Positions 36,831 through 46,788 of a stretch of 64,000 bases of DNA are shown here, in pieces. How positions within the stretch are numbered: the stretch's first letter is position 1; every line of letters starts with the position of its first letter. The position numbers and the translations under genes are program-made. The notes below the pieces were generated by a model, which searched no databases, was not told the origin of the DNA, and was given only the letters and a program-made list of their open reading frames with translations. Source of the stretch: Dimorphilus gyrociliatus (Eukaryota; Annelida; Polychaeta; Dinophilidae); the NCBI GenBank assembly GCA_904063045.1, contig CAJFCJ010000010.1, positions 1,426,001 through 1,490,000 of the forward strand, read 5' to 3'.

Positions 36831-39800
36831 CTAGAGGATTATACAAGCGCGTGAAGCGCCTACCGAGTTTCTTGGGTAAAAGTTCACTGTTTCTACACTA
36901 CTTAGTAATTCCTTCTCTTTTCTGGAAGACAATCGAAAACGACTTGCCGATGATGCTCTGCTGCTTACGAATGGTGGCAAGCCAGTTTCAGTATCAACTC
37001 GATCCCATATTCTCTTGACCGAATTTGGTCCAATATGCTTTATTCTTGTAGGTAGTTCTGACAAGATCTTGTTTGGATCATCATTCAAGGGATCAACTAT
37101 TATATATTCTAATACAGCACCATCTTCTAAGCCAACTAGAATCGTTCTATCATCTTGACACACTTTGATGCATGTTATAGGAGCTACAATGAAAACAAGA
37201 AGAAAGAGAATAAATAGCGTGATTAGAAAGCTAATTCCTAATTAGTTACCTGATGTAGTTATCTTTCCGATAATTGATCCATCAGCTGTTCTTCTTACCC
37301 AAAGTTTATCTTGATTATAAAATATTAAAAGTCGACCGTTATGAGCAAAAGATCTTGGAAGATTCTCATCTACTATCTTTCTTTCAATCAGACCTGTATC
37401 CAAATTTATCACATTGCATTGATCATCAATGCAGTATTGATTATTATTTTCATATAGAACTTTTTCAAGTTGTACTACTGGAGAGAATAAATCGACGATT
37501 ATTCTGAGAGCTATTTCACTGCAAATATCTAATTCCATTAGGCCTAGACATTGATTGTTTTCCCTTTTTTCTATACTGTAGATAAGCGTCACCAGATAGG
37601 GATTGTTGGTGTGTACGTTAAAGTCAACAATTTTCTGTAAGCTGTCATCGTGTTCCCTGAGCCTATCTTCGTCAAACGTCTTTACCTCAAGACTATCCTT
37701 TAAATCTATTACAGTTAGTGATGTTCCTACATAAGTTGCCTGACGTTCATCATAGTTATTTGCGGATAATAAAACGGCAAACTTATCTTCAGATGATAGT
37801 TGCATATCTTTTAGTACGTATTCTGCAATGTTCTCTACATGATCTTCGTCAATTATCTCGTTAGCGTATCTTAATTGAACTGTGTCCTCTTCAAAGTCGC
37901 CAAATTCAATAAGGCAGAATAAACTAGCAGATCGGAAAGTATTGGCTCTTTGGTGAAGGCAGGCAAAAGTATTACTATTTTGTAATGCCTTTACGCTGGC
38001 AGAAGCTTCTCCAATCTCCAAAAGAACTTTTCTCTGTTTAATATCCCAGATCCAATTTGAATCTCCTCTCTCACTACCAGTTAGTGATATTACAGCATAG
38101 TTTCCATCACAACTAATAGCCGCTCCTTTAACAATTCTAGGATGAGTGAAAAGATCAATTAGTCTGCCAGTGTCCATTTCTAGGATTCCTACACTTTCGC
38201 AATCTTCGCTTATCACGAGAGCTGAGCCGCATTTGTTTACTTCTATTGCTTTTATAGGCTTAGTAAGTCGATCTGTCAAAATGACATGGGAACAGGCACT
38301 AGCTAATTTCCACACATGTATAGTATTTGATTTGGCTTGTTGACTTATTAATTGGGCTGCTTCGCTACCGCTTGAATTAGGTGCTAATATCCTGTTGACC
38401 AATCCTATAGGAGTTTGCAAAACTGCGGCTGGTTTCATGGATGGTGACGTTGCTCGAACTGGCCAGAGGAAAATTGTTCTGAAGATTGACGAAACGATAT
38501 AATTGGAATCTGGTGTGAACAAGGCATTCTCAAAACCTAATCTTTCCGCTGTCATGTGCCCAGGTAATTGAAATTCAGTTGGTATATAACTCGGCCTCTC
38601 AATATGTTGAATTTCCCTCTGTGTATCATTATCAAATACAACTAAATGTGAATGAGATTTGATAAAGAAATAATTGTTGTTCGGCGAGACCGTCATATCT
38701 TCGACATCCTCGCCAGATAGTTGTTGATTTACATTAATACTGAACTGAATATCGGCGTTTCCTTCATTGTCCAAAAGAAGAATATAGATTGTGGTTGATT
38801 GTCCATCGCAACATACAAAAGCTTTTTTACAATCCTCTGTAAGGCAAACTAATTTCGGATAACCAGCCTTTTCAGTATCGTAACCAAGCACAACTTGACT
38901 TATTAATTTCATATTTTCGGTATTAAATATACAAATATTAGCGGGTCCATCATTTGTTAATAATAGGTCGGCAGAGGAAAATAGTTGACAAACTGTAGCC
39001 TTACCACTCAGACCTTTTACAGACAACAGTTTCGAAGTTAACAAACTGAAGAAGAGCAAACGACTTGATTCTTTAGTTGCTGCTATACAGCAATGACCAT
39101 TCTGCAGGGATGGTTTAGAGAATTTGCATTTAAAACCTGTTGATGGTCTTGACGGAAATTGGATGTGTCGTTCAGGTACTATCTGACCAATGAAAGACCC
39201 GTTGCTAGCGTCATGTATCTTAATTGATCTATCGTGCTCTTCGTCTATGATAATAATATATTTTCCACATGGTGAACAAAATAATTCACCAACGGAAGTT
39301 TCAACTGTAGCTACTCTCCTACATTCTTTGGCATCTAGAACAAATACTGTAGAGCTTTTATTCGATTTGGCCAGAATATATCTCTCATCGTTAGATGATT
39401 CTTTTTTTAGAGCCTCCAAAACATCAGGTACTTCCGGTAAAGTCACGACTGTTTTGAGAGGCGAACCTGGTACATTGTGAAATGGAGTTACAGGTATAAT
39501 ACCGCAGTCGTCGATGCCTTTCACATCGCATTGATAGATAAGAGACTTAATTTTTGGGTATTCTATACAATGACAAAGTAATCTACCAGTTAGTTCTACC
39601 GCAAGATTAGAAGGATTATTTTCTAAAATGTCAGCAGAATCTCTTAGAGCATGTTCTACAAGTAGGACATCTCTTCCAGATATTAGACTAAAATCATCTA
39701 AGAGTGCATCAAATCCCAAGGCCATGAGTTTACTTCTTAACCAGTCAAAGTTGAAGAGAACGTTATCTTCTAGCTTGTCAATTTGTCCAGCTTCAAAGAG

Positions 39801-42430
39801 ATGTTGAGGTACATTCATTAATTTCCTGATGTTGAAAGAGCCGTTTTCAAATTGTAGTGGTTGGGAAGGTACTAATCTATTGGCTGCTTTTATGCTATTT
39901 CCGTTTTTAATAGGTTTCGAAATATCATGCCATCTTCCTCCAAAGTATTCAGCTAAGGTTAAATGAACAGATTCGGCTATTTCAGGATTTCTTAAGTATC
40001 TGACCTTCGCAGCTTCTCTACTAAGCTCGTGAGCCCATGTCGATACATTTAATCGTTCGCACTGATAGATTCGCAAAAGAGACATTAGGGATAGTTTTAG
40101 TTTTCTCCAAAACACATGTGGAATCCTAGTAGAACCTGATAAAACTGGTGGGCAAACTTCTAAAAGAACTTGATCATCTAAAGAAAGAAGATCATCCATT
40201 TCACAATCAGTTAAACCATGAGAAACTGCTGTGAGATACGATAAAGATTTTGAAACTAAAGCTTCTCCATGCATACCCTCTAAGTGACTGAAGAAAGCTG
40301 CATAAAATGTAGGTACATCTGGTGGAAGTTTATCAATTCCTATTAAACAAGTGGAAGTCCATCTAGCAGCTTCCTCGCTTAACAATTTTATATAACTAGG
40401 TAAAGAGCATTTTTCTAACAGTTTACTTATAATCTCTCTTTGATCATTCTGCAGGATTCTGTTTTTCTCCGAAAGTAAAGCATTTAACATTTTCAAACCG
40501 CTTTCTTTACCAAGCTCTTTCAATTCTAAGAAATTATCAACAGATACATTGTCTGCTAATATTGCATTTTCCCTTAATCCAATTAAAATTTTTACATTTG
40601 AAGCTAAATACTGAGGAATCCATGAAACATTCGAGACGTTTCCAATAATAATCGTGCACGCTTGACCCCTGGGAATTTTAGTTAAAAGTTCGTGAAAATA
40701 ATCAATGATAGCTTGGGAAGGATTTCTTGGTATATCTTCAGTTGGTTGCTCAATGGCTAAAGCTAACTGAATGCATAAGCTATGGATTGTAGAAACAATA
40801 TCTTTGGAATTTGTAGTAAGGCCGACAAATTTAATAATTGTCAAACTTTCTTCATCTAATATCCAATCGGGAATATCTAAGGCAACTTTACTATTAAAGT
40901 ATTGAAATATTCCATTAATATTAAGATATTAAAGGTGTTTCTTAATATAGATTATATATAGTAATATACTGTATATATATGACACAGAACTTATGAATAT
41001 TATTAATTAGTTTGTCTCTTAATGGAATACCTCAATAATGAGTTTTTACCAACTCCGCTGGGTCCATAAACGTAAAACGGAGTGTTAGAATCACTAAATA
41101 AATATTTTTTAACAGTGTTCAATTCTTGCTGACGTTCGTTGAAACTACACCAAAGTCTTTTACAATAAGACCACTGGGTGTTCATTTCAATTAAGAATGG
41201 AATAAACCTAATAGATCGATTGGGAGCACTCTGGTCAATTAAACGTTCCATCTCGGATGTAAACTTATCGGAAAATTCTTTTAAATAGTCTTTATGCAGA
41301 TCTGGGCAAATACCGTTATTGAATTTCCATAAAACTTGAAATTTATGGATATTTTCGAGCGGCAGCCAAGATTCTAATTTGCATTCTAGCTCTTCTAGAC
41401 GTCTTCTCTCTTCGTGATCGAAAAATATATCACCAGTTCTTTCATCTTGTATAATATCGGCAAAAATCGATGCTCTGTCGGCGTCAAGATTATTCTTCAT
41501 ATCTGTAATTGTCCTTTTGAATATTAAACATTGCTGTTTAGGCTTTTCAGAATGTAAAATTCCATCATAAATCTCCCGTTCAAACTCGGACACTGATAAC
41601 TCATTCTTTGTTTTTATGTCAATTTGTTCATTCTTTAGGAGCAGGTCAAGACCTGTTGATATGAGTTTGCATATCTCTTTAGACTTTTCAGCAGAATCAT
41701 TTTGATGTTCGGATGGAATACTAAGGACACAACAAGGTGGTATAGAATTCGAATCGATTCTATACCACGATTTTAATAGACCAGCATTTCTAGTACTCCT
41801 GCCTTTGACGGATTTTAATGCAGAACTAATTAGCCTCATAAGGTCTGCAGGTATTCTTCTCGGTGGTAGTTTATCACCATATTTCTGGCCTACGACAACC
41901 TATAAATGGCAATATTGTTGGATTAGTTTTTTTTGACAGTCAATTGTTAAAGAAAGAAAATCTTTGATGACTTTACCACAAAATATGGTCCTAAACTGTT
42001 CAATTGACATTCTCCTAATTCAAAAGAATTTAAAGTGGAATAATCGCAATCGTTTATCGATAATCCCCATTTTAAGTCTATAATCTGTTAAGAAACATGC
42101 ATTAAAAAGATCCAAAGAACATTTAAAATACAACACTAAATTCTAGCCCATATTTCTGTCTTGTATATTCTCTTAATTTAGGGTAAACATTTTCAACCAA
42201 ATAATTCCGTTCAACAATTGAATCTATTGAATGAAATATTGAATGAAAAGGATGATCCTCATTCAAGTAATGAAAATTGTAGATCGTATTAAAAGAGATT
42301 ATAATTAAAATGTCAACTTACCCTCTCCTTTAGAACTTAAATAAACTCTTATAACGTCTGTTGGTGGTTCAGAAAGGGTGCCGGGATCAAAATTTCCGGA
42401 TAACAATGCTCTAATCTCTTTTTCCCCCAT
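36831..42430 (-). CDS. NACHT-WD40 protein (NWD family) with degenerate NTPase and CaaX tail
   Basis: About seven exons, roughly 1,700 residues. Start at 42430. The N-terminal module VIRVYLSS, VERNYLVENVYPKLREYTRQ, IIDLKWGLS and LGPYFVVVVGQKYGDKLPPR is that of NWD1/NWD2. The P-loop FYVYGPSGVGKNSLL ends the next exon. One 3.6-kb exon (up to about 40915) holds the rest of the NACHT, a winged-helix region and many WD40 repeats, for example CGNYAVISLTG-like CDGNYAVISLTGSERGDSNW. The last exon adds one more blade and ends RACIIL. Two oddities: the P-loop Ser/Thr is N, and the Walker B acidic pair is absent (CTIIIGNVSNVSWIP). NWD proteins are cytosolic STAND scaffolds; the C-I-I-L end would direct geranylgeranylation and membrane attachment. 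It is next to the two peptide genes, same strand. Confidence 0.88.
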
Positions 42431-43620
42431 TCCCAGTTATCTTCTACCTATCTTACTTGATTCCACCTATTTTCTTGAATCTTATTCAGGTAATGCTTTT
42501 GTTGAATTTTTTAAATTCAAACAATTTAAATTGTCTTGATATATACGGTGGCTTCGAATATTTACATTGTCGTCATTGACAACAAGTGTTATTAGGCTGA
42601 CATTTGTCAACTTGAGACTGGTAATCAATTCCATTCTGTGTATAAAAATTTCCAGGGATAGATGCCATCTATCGGATAATATATTACAGAGAAGAAAATA
42701 ACTTTTATCCTTTTGATTAATCAAATATAAAGATAATGTTCAGTGCAACAGTACGCAATATGTATGATATAGATTATACATATATATATATATATACTAT
42801 ATATATACATGGGCATATATGTGTATACTATTTAGATATATATTTCCTTTACATATATAAATAGATCTTCAACAATTAATTTATTATTTATCAATTTTTG
42901 TTGTAAAGAAGATAATCGAAAGTAAACAGAATGCTACGTTCACAGCAGGAAAAAGTTAAATGGCAATTACATGAAGAGCAAAATGGTTTCTTTCTTCGTG
43001 AAAGTGTCAATCATTAGGTCAATTATGAAATATAAATATTGATTTGCATAAAGAAATGAACAATTAAGAATTCGTCTTATAAGATGGTTTTTCATAAATA
43101 TTAATGATATATTTTATTACTACAGTTGGCTCTAATTAATAGATATCATTTTAATAGTCACTATCATTTTTTAGTTAAGTATATACTCTAGTAGGTACTA
43201 AATTGGAAATATCCTATCAAAAATGTATGGTAAGAGCGTAGCGCGGACAATTTGTCTCCTTAACTGAACCACTTTCAATTTTCAACTACACATCCTCTCC
43301 AAAATTACTAAGTGGAGAGACATTTTTTACCTTCTTTATCAATTTTTAGCGCTTTTATACTGTAATGGATCTTGAAAAAATTGCAGTTCACTATCAATTA
43401 AATCAGGGAGTATATATTTTCGATAATAACTTATGCAATGACATGTGAGCTAATTAATCACATCGTTTTTTATTATTATTTTAAAAGAGGTAACCGTTTT
43501 AAAGTATAGAGGTGTTCTTATTTGTTTATTGCATTGTACATATGTATATATATATATGTTTATATATATATATATATATTTTTAATAGTAATTAGGTGAA
43601 TTAGTGATTAAAGTTTGACT
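42431..43620. other. Spacer of 1.2 kb with TA microsatellites
   Basis: Holds the NACHT-WD40 promoter and the 3' untranslated region of the WLDNTL gene. TA-type microsatellites at about 42778-42810 and 43545-43582. I see no coding exon. Confidence 0.5.
43525..43530 (-). terminator. Polyadenylation signal for the WLDNTL peptide gene
   Basis: AATAAA on the minus strand about 90 bases after the stop codon of the precursor gene, at the right place for its 3' end. Confidence 0.5.
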
Positions 43621-44916
43621 TCAAAGCCAAAACGGTCTTCTCCTCTCTCTATCCATGGCAATACGGGATCGAAGTGTTCCATAATCGCCTCTACTGTTAT
43701 CAGAGCTACGTTTTTTACCCAAAGTGTTATCCAACCAACGCTTTCCCAAAGTATTATCCAACCAACGTTTCTCCGTTAACCTAAACTCCGAGCTGTTAAT
43801 AAATCAAACGGGAGCCGTATGATACCAAATTTAATCATTATAAAAAGAATACAAACTCATCCAAGTTTTCCGAGTGCCTTCCGGCAATCAATGCTGCTCC
43901 TTATGTAGTTACGAAAAAAGGAAAATTGAAAACAAGGACAAAACATTAGTCTGTTGCAAATTATACATTTCGAATTAACAAAAGCTATAGTAATTAATAA
44001 ATAGGCTACTTACTATTAACCTTAATTTCTTTCTTTATCAAATATTATCAATCGTAAAATAAAATAAGCAAGAAAGAGAGAAAATTCACTAATTGATTGA
44101 TTAGCTTAATATAATAAGCTTTGTATTCTATTTAATAAGTTTACTCTTTTTCACTTTGTCCTTTTCTTTCCTTTCTATCACTTTTCATCTTTTTTCCTTT
44201 TATTTCCTAACTAAACTTATTTTTCCTTATAGTCTTTACCTTTTCTTATATTTACAACAACTACTTTATAGGTTAGAGAGAAAGACGAAGAATTTTCCAC
44301 TTTTATTCCCTGCAGTCCCCGATTCGTTCACCCATTTTCTTCATATATATTTAATCTATTCTACTAAAACGCTTGAAAGTTTAGAAGGTTTTTTTTTATT
44401 AAAGACTTTGTGATAGAACCCGTGATAGTGTTAAATTGGGATTTCGTAGTTGTGATAATTGATGAAGGAGAGGAGGTTGTTTGAAAAATAACACCCTCTC
44501 TTCTTACTGAACCTTCTCTAAATTAGCCGATAAAAAAGCGTAAAAATACTTTGGAATAAAGAAACTGACAAAAGTGTTTCTGTTCATTCATTTCCTTCCT
44601 GGTTTTTCTATCATCTAAAGCAGATCAATTCTCCCTAATGTACTTAAGACTAGAAGATCAATCCGATATTAACAAAAAGTCTTATCAGGACAATTCTAAA
44701 AATATCCTTTAATTAAGGACAATTTTTTTTCAAATTAATAATATAAGGCGAAAAAAGAGTGTAAAAAATGAGTTAAAAGCCTATTTATATAACTGGAAAC
44801 TCAATTGTTATTTGCTAAAATAAGAATTCGTGAAGGGAGAATATGTAAATTGGATATATCAAAGTTTTAACATACTTACCACTCAGTAAGACGATGCACA
44901 ATATAGCGAACTTCAT
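43621..44916 (-). CDS. Neuropeptide precursor with two WLDNTL-amide copies
   Basis: Three exons with matching phases: 44916-44880 (37 bases), 43899-43857 (43) and 43792-43621 (172), giving 83 residues. Exon 1 and part of exon 2 encode a signal peptide (MKFAILCIVLLSGAALIAG). After a short acidic spacer the third exon reads EKRWLDNTLGKRWLDNTLGK followed by KR. Each WLDNTL is preceded by KR and followed by G plus KR or KKR, the standard plan for cleavage at dibasic sites and C-terminal amidation using the glycine. The remaining 27 residues are R-rich and end PFWL. The two peptide units are also near-identical in DNA, as a recent tandem duplication. The gene is invisible to length-based ORF calling. 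I have a vague memory of WLD-type amides in spiralian neuropeptide lists but cannot confirm it. Confidence 0.88.
43711..43771 (-). repeat. 27-base tandem repeat encoding KRWLDNTLG
   Basis: Two adjacent units, each AA(A/G)CGTTGGTTGGATAA followed by ACTTTGGG, differ at only a few bases. They encode the two peptide copies of the precursor. Confidence 0.85.
44880..44916 (-). other. First coding exon (signal peptide) of the WLDNTL precursor
   Basis: ATG at 44916, hydrophobic core AILCIVLL, then a GTAAGT-type donor directly after 44880. Phase 1 end, matching the exon at 43899-43857. Confidence 0.8.
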
Positions 44917-44973
44917 TCTCCTACCAGTTCTTGTATGTGAAAGCAAAGTTATGACAGTTGTGAAGCGTCGCTC

Positions 44974-44981
44974 ATTTGCAT
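44974..44981 (-). promoter_or_regulatory. Octamer ATGCAAAT upstream of the WLDNTL gene
   Basis: Exact POU-factor octamer, 58 bases before the start codon, in a short GC-richer segment. POU factors control many neural genes. An 8-base match in AT-rich DNA can be chance; another copy occurs near 36090. Confidence 0.3.
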
Positions 44982-45298
44982 ATTTGTCGCCAGCGCTTTT
45001 TACTTTTTGTTTGCCACGTAAAATTCTATATTTTTGATTTATTTATGGTTTAATTTTTTTAAAATGAATTCTTTTATTAAAATAACTAGTTACTTTACGA
45101 AATGAAAGAAGTTATTTATGTTCTTTTAATGAAGATTCTGTGTTGGGTTATTGTTTAATCTTTAGCTAGAACAGAAGGAGTTTTTAGGTGTAAATACGAC
45201 AGGAGGATAATGTAACCTGCTTTATCTAGGTTTATATATTTGTATGTACTAAATAATAATGATACTATATAAGTCATCAGTTTAGGTAAAGAAGGTTC

Positions 45299-45304
45299 TT
45301 TATT
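45299..45304 (-). terminator. Polyadenylation signal for the cysteine-rich peptide gene
   Basis: AATAAA on the minus strand about 155 bases after the stop codon at 45456, just downstream of a perfect hairpin. Confidence 0.4.
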
Positions 45305-45321
45305 AAATATATATGAAAATC

Positions 45322-45354
45322 TTCATGAATATATATACTGTATATATTCATGAA
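45322..45354 (-). repeat. Perfect 14-base hairpin in the likely 3' UTR
   Basis: TTCATGAATATATA and its exact reverse complement are separated by five bases. In the transcript of the cysteine peptide gene it would lie just before the polyadenylation signal. Confidence 0.7.
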
Positions 45355-45455
45355 TTTATATAAGTCACACAGAGAAACACAAAGGTTAAGTTCTTTTTCT
45401 TATATTATTGTTTCTTTCTTCATTTAATTTCATTGTTGGATCTCCTTTCGCTCTT

Positions 45456-45909
45456 CTAGGTTTGTCTTAAAGTTCTACATTCAGGTCGAAGGCAACGAGC
45501 AGCCGGATTGCTTCTTAGGCATTCTCTATTGAAGCAGGCCGAAAATCTAGGTAACCAGGTCCTCTTAACATCTTCATCCGTTAGACGAGATCCCGGGAGG
45601 ATAAGACCCGAATCGACGGAGCGAGATGAGATAAAACTATACGGTTAAATTTGACGGGTTATTACTATATATTTTATATCTAAAATATTATTATTCAGTT
45701 TATTATAATCTATGTAAAATAGAAGGAAAGAAAAAGATAAATCGTATGTTTAAAAGCTATATAAAAAAAAAATCTAGTACATTTTAAAAGTAAAATATAC
45801 ATAAAAAAAGTTACATAATCTTACTATATTGTTAATATATTGATAATAATTTATGCTTTATTGTTTACCAGATTAGGATCAAAAAGAAAATACTTCTCCT
45901 CTTCTCCAT
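45456..45909 (-). CDS. Secreted four-cysteine peptide precursor
   Basis: Two exons, 45909-45869 (41 bases) and 45636-45456 (181), 73 residues; the phases fit (TG plus T makes a Cys inside the signal peptide). The first exon and splice give MEKRRSIFFLILICFISS, a good signal peptide. A short spacer ends in DEDVKR, a dibasic site. The mature part after KR is 34 residues with four cysteines in the pattern C-x4-C-x8-C-x4-C, as SACFNREC and ARCLRPEC. It is arginine-rich and could be a hormone, an antimicrobial or another secreted peptide. I do not recognise a family. GC content of exon 2 is well above its surroundings, which supports coding. The segment is also open on the plus strand, but there no start or partner exon is seen. 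It neighbours the WLDNTL gene on the same strand. Confidence 0.75.
45869..45909 (-). other. First coding exon of the cysteine-rich peptide precursor
   Basis: ATG at 45909, basic start MEKRR then a hydrophobic run IFFLILI, then donor GTAAAC. It ends in phase 2 and joins 45636 after acceptor TATAG. Confidence 0.7.
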
Positions 45910-46788
45910 ATTTGATATCAAACGACTGTTAATTTACTTGCGTCTTACTTCTTTATAGCTAGTTTTCGTTGCTATGGCTGTAAACAAACCATATTTAAAG
46001 CTCTGAATATGCTTAATGCTAGAGCCTTTATTATATACTATTATATTTCTCATATATACTTATGAATTCATATATATATAAATATGTATATGTATATATG
46101 TATCTGCTGTATGTACATATTAGTATGTATGTATATATAAAGGAACTAGTATTGTTTCTTTAAAAAAAGTCTATTGGAAAGGAAATGGATTCACATGTGC
46201 TGATTACTTTGTAAAGAATTAGTTATAAGTTGTGCTTACTTTGCAAATTCACTTCCGCAGAAACAAGGCATATGAAAAAATGGTATAAACGATAATAATG
46301 CCTTAAATAGCGTGGGGACTTTGTATAAAATAAAGAACTACATATTTTCCATTTTGCTAAAGCATTACTTAATAATTTTCAATTGGGTTAACTAATTTAT
46401 AATCTTTATAGCAGTTATTAAACTTCTTGGCTAATTCTCTAACTCAGATCCATCATCAACCCAACTTATATACTTATATTTCTTTCATTTCAAATCACTT
46501 ATATATAAATATATATAGTATTCTATTATTTACAAGCAATTATTAAATGATTTATACAAGATTTAAAACATTCTATAATAAGAATATTTTGTACTTAATA
46601 TTTTTTTTATTTAGAATAAAGTTTCTATTATAAAGTGTATTCATTGCTTTAATTTGAATTACAACACACCTATGTGTTATTAGATGAATTATTATTCATG
46701 ACAATTATATGAAACAACGATATTCAATATTTCATTATTTTTAACCTAGGCCTCCTAAAAGTTGAAACAAACAAAACAATAAGGATCT
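45910..46788. other. Spacer upstream of the cysteine peptide gene
   Basis: Microsatellite-like TA/TG sequence at 46050-46140. On the minus strand a TATTTAAG TATA-like box near 46305 and a donor (GCAAA|GTAAGC) near 46240 could mark an untranslated first exon of the peptide gene. Otherwise nothing seen. Confidence 0.35.

Larger units (their letters stand above)
44917..45455. other. Spacer between the two peptide precursor genes
   Basis: Includes the WLDNTL gene promoter, with an octamer ATGCAAAT on the minus strand at 44974-44981, and the 3' untranslated region of the cysteine peptide gene. No exon seen. Confidence 0.5.

Noticed and set aside
42482-42724. Minus-strand frame of 80 residues upstream of the NACHT-WD40 start
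   Set aside because: It ends before the gene start in another frame and shows no signal peptide, domain or splice site.
43545-43582. TA-rich tract as a possible CRISPR-like or origin repeat
   Set aside because: Simple dinucleotide microsatellite; no spacer structure, and the DNA is eukaryotic.
44156-44413. Plus-strand frame of 85 residues rich in F, L and S
   Set aside because: Low-complexity T/C-rich DNA inside an intron of the WLDNTL gene; no homology or splice support.
45461-45651. Open frame on the plus strand through the cysteine peptide exon
   Set aside because: It follows an acceptor-like TTCTAG, but no upstream exon or start was found. The minus reading gains a signal peptide by phase-correct splicing.
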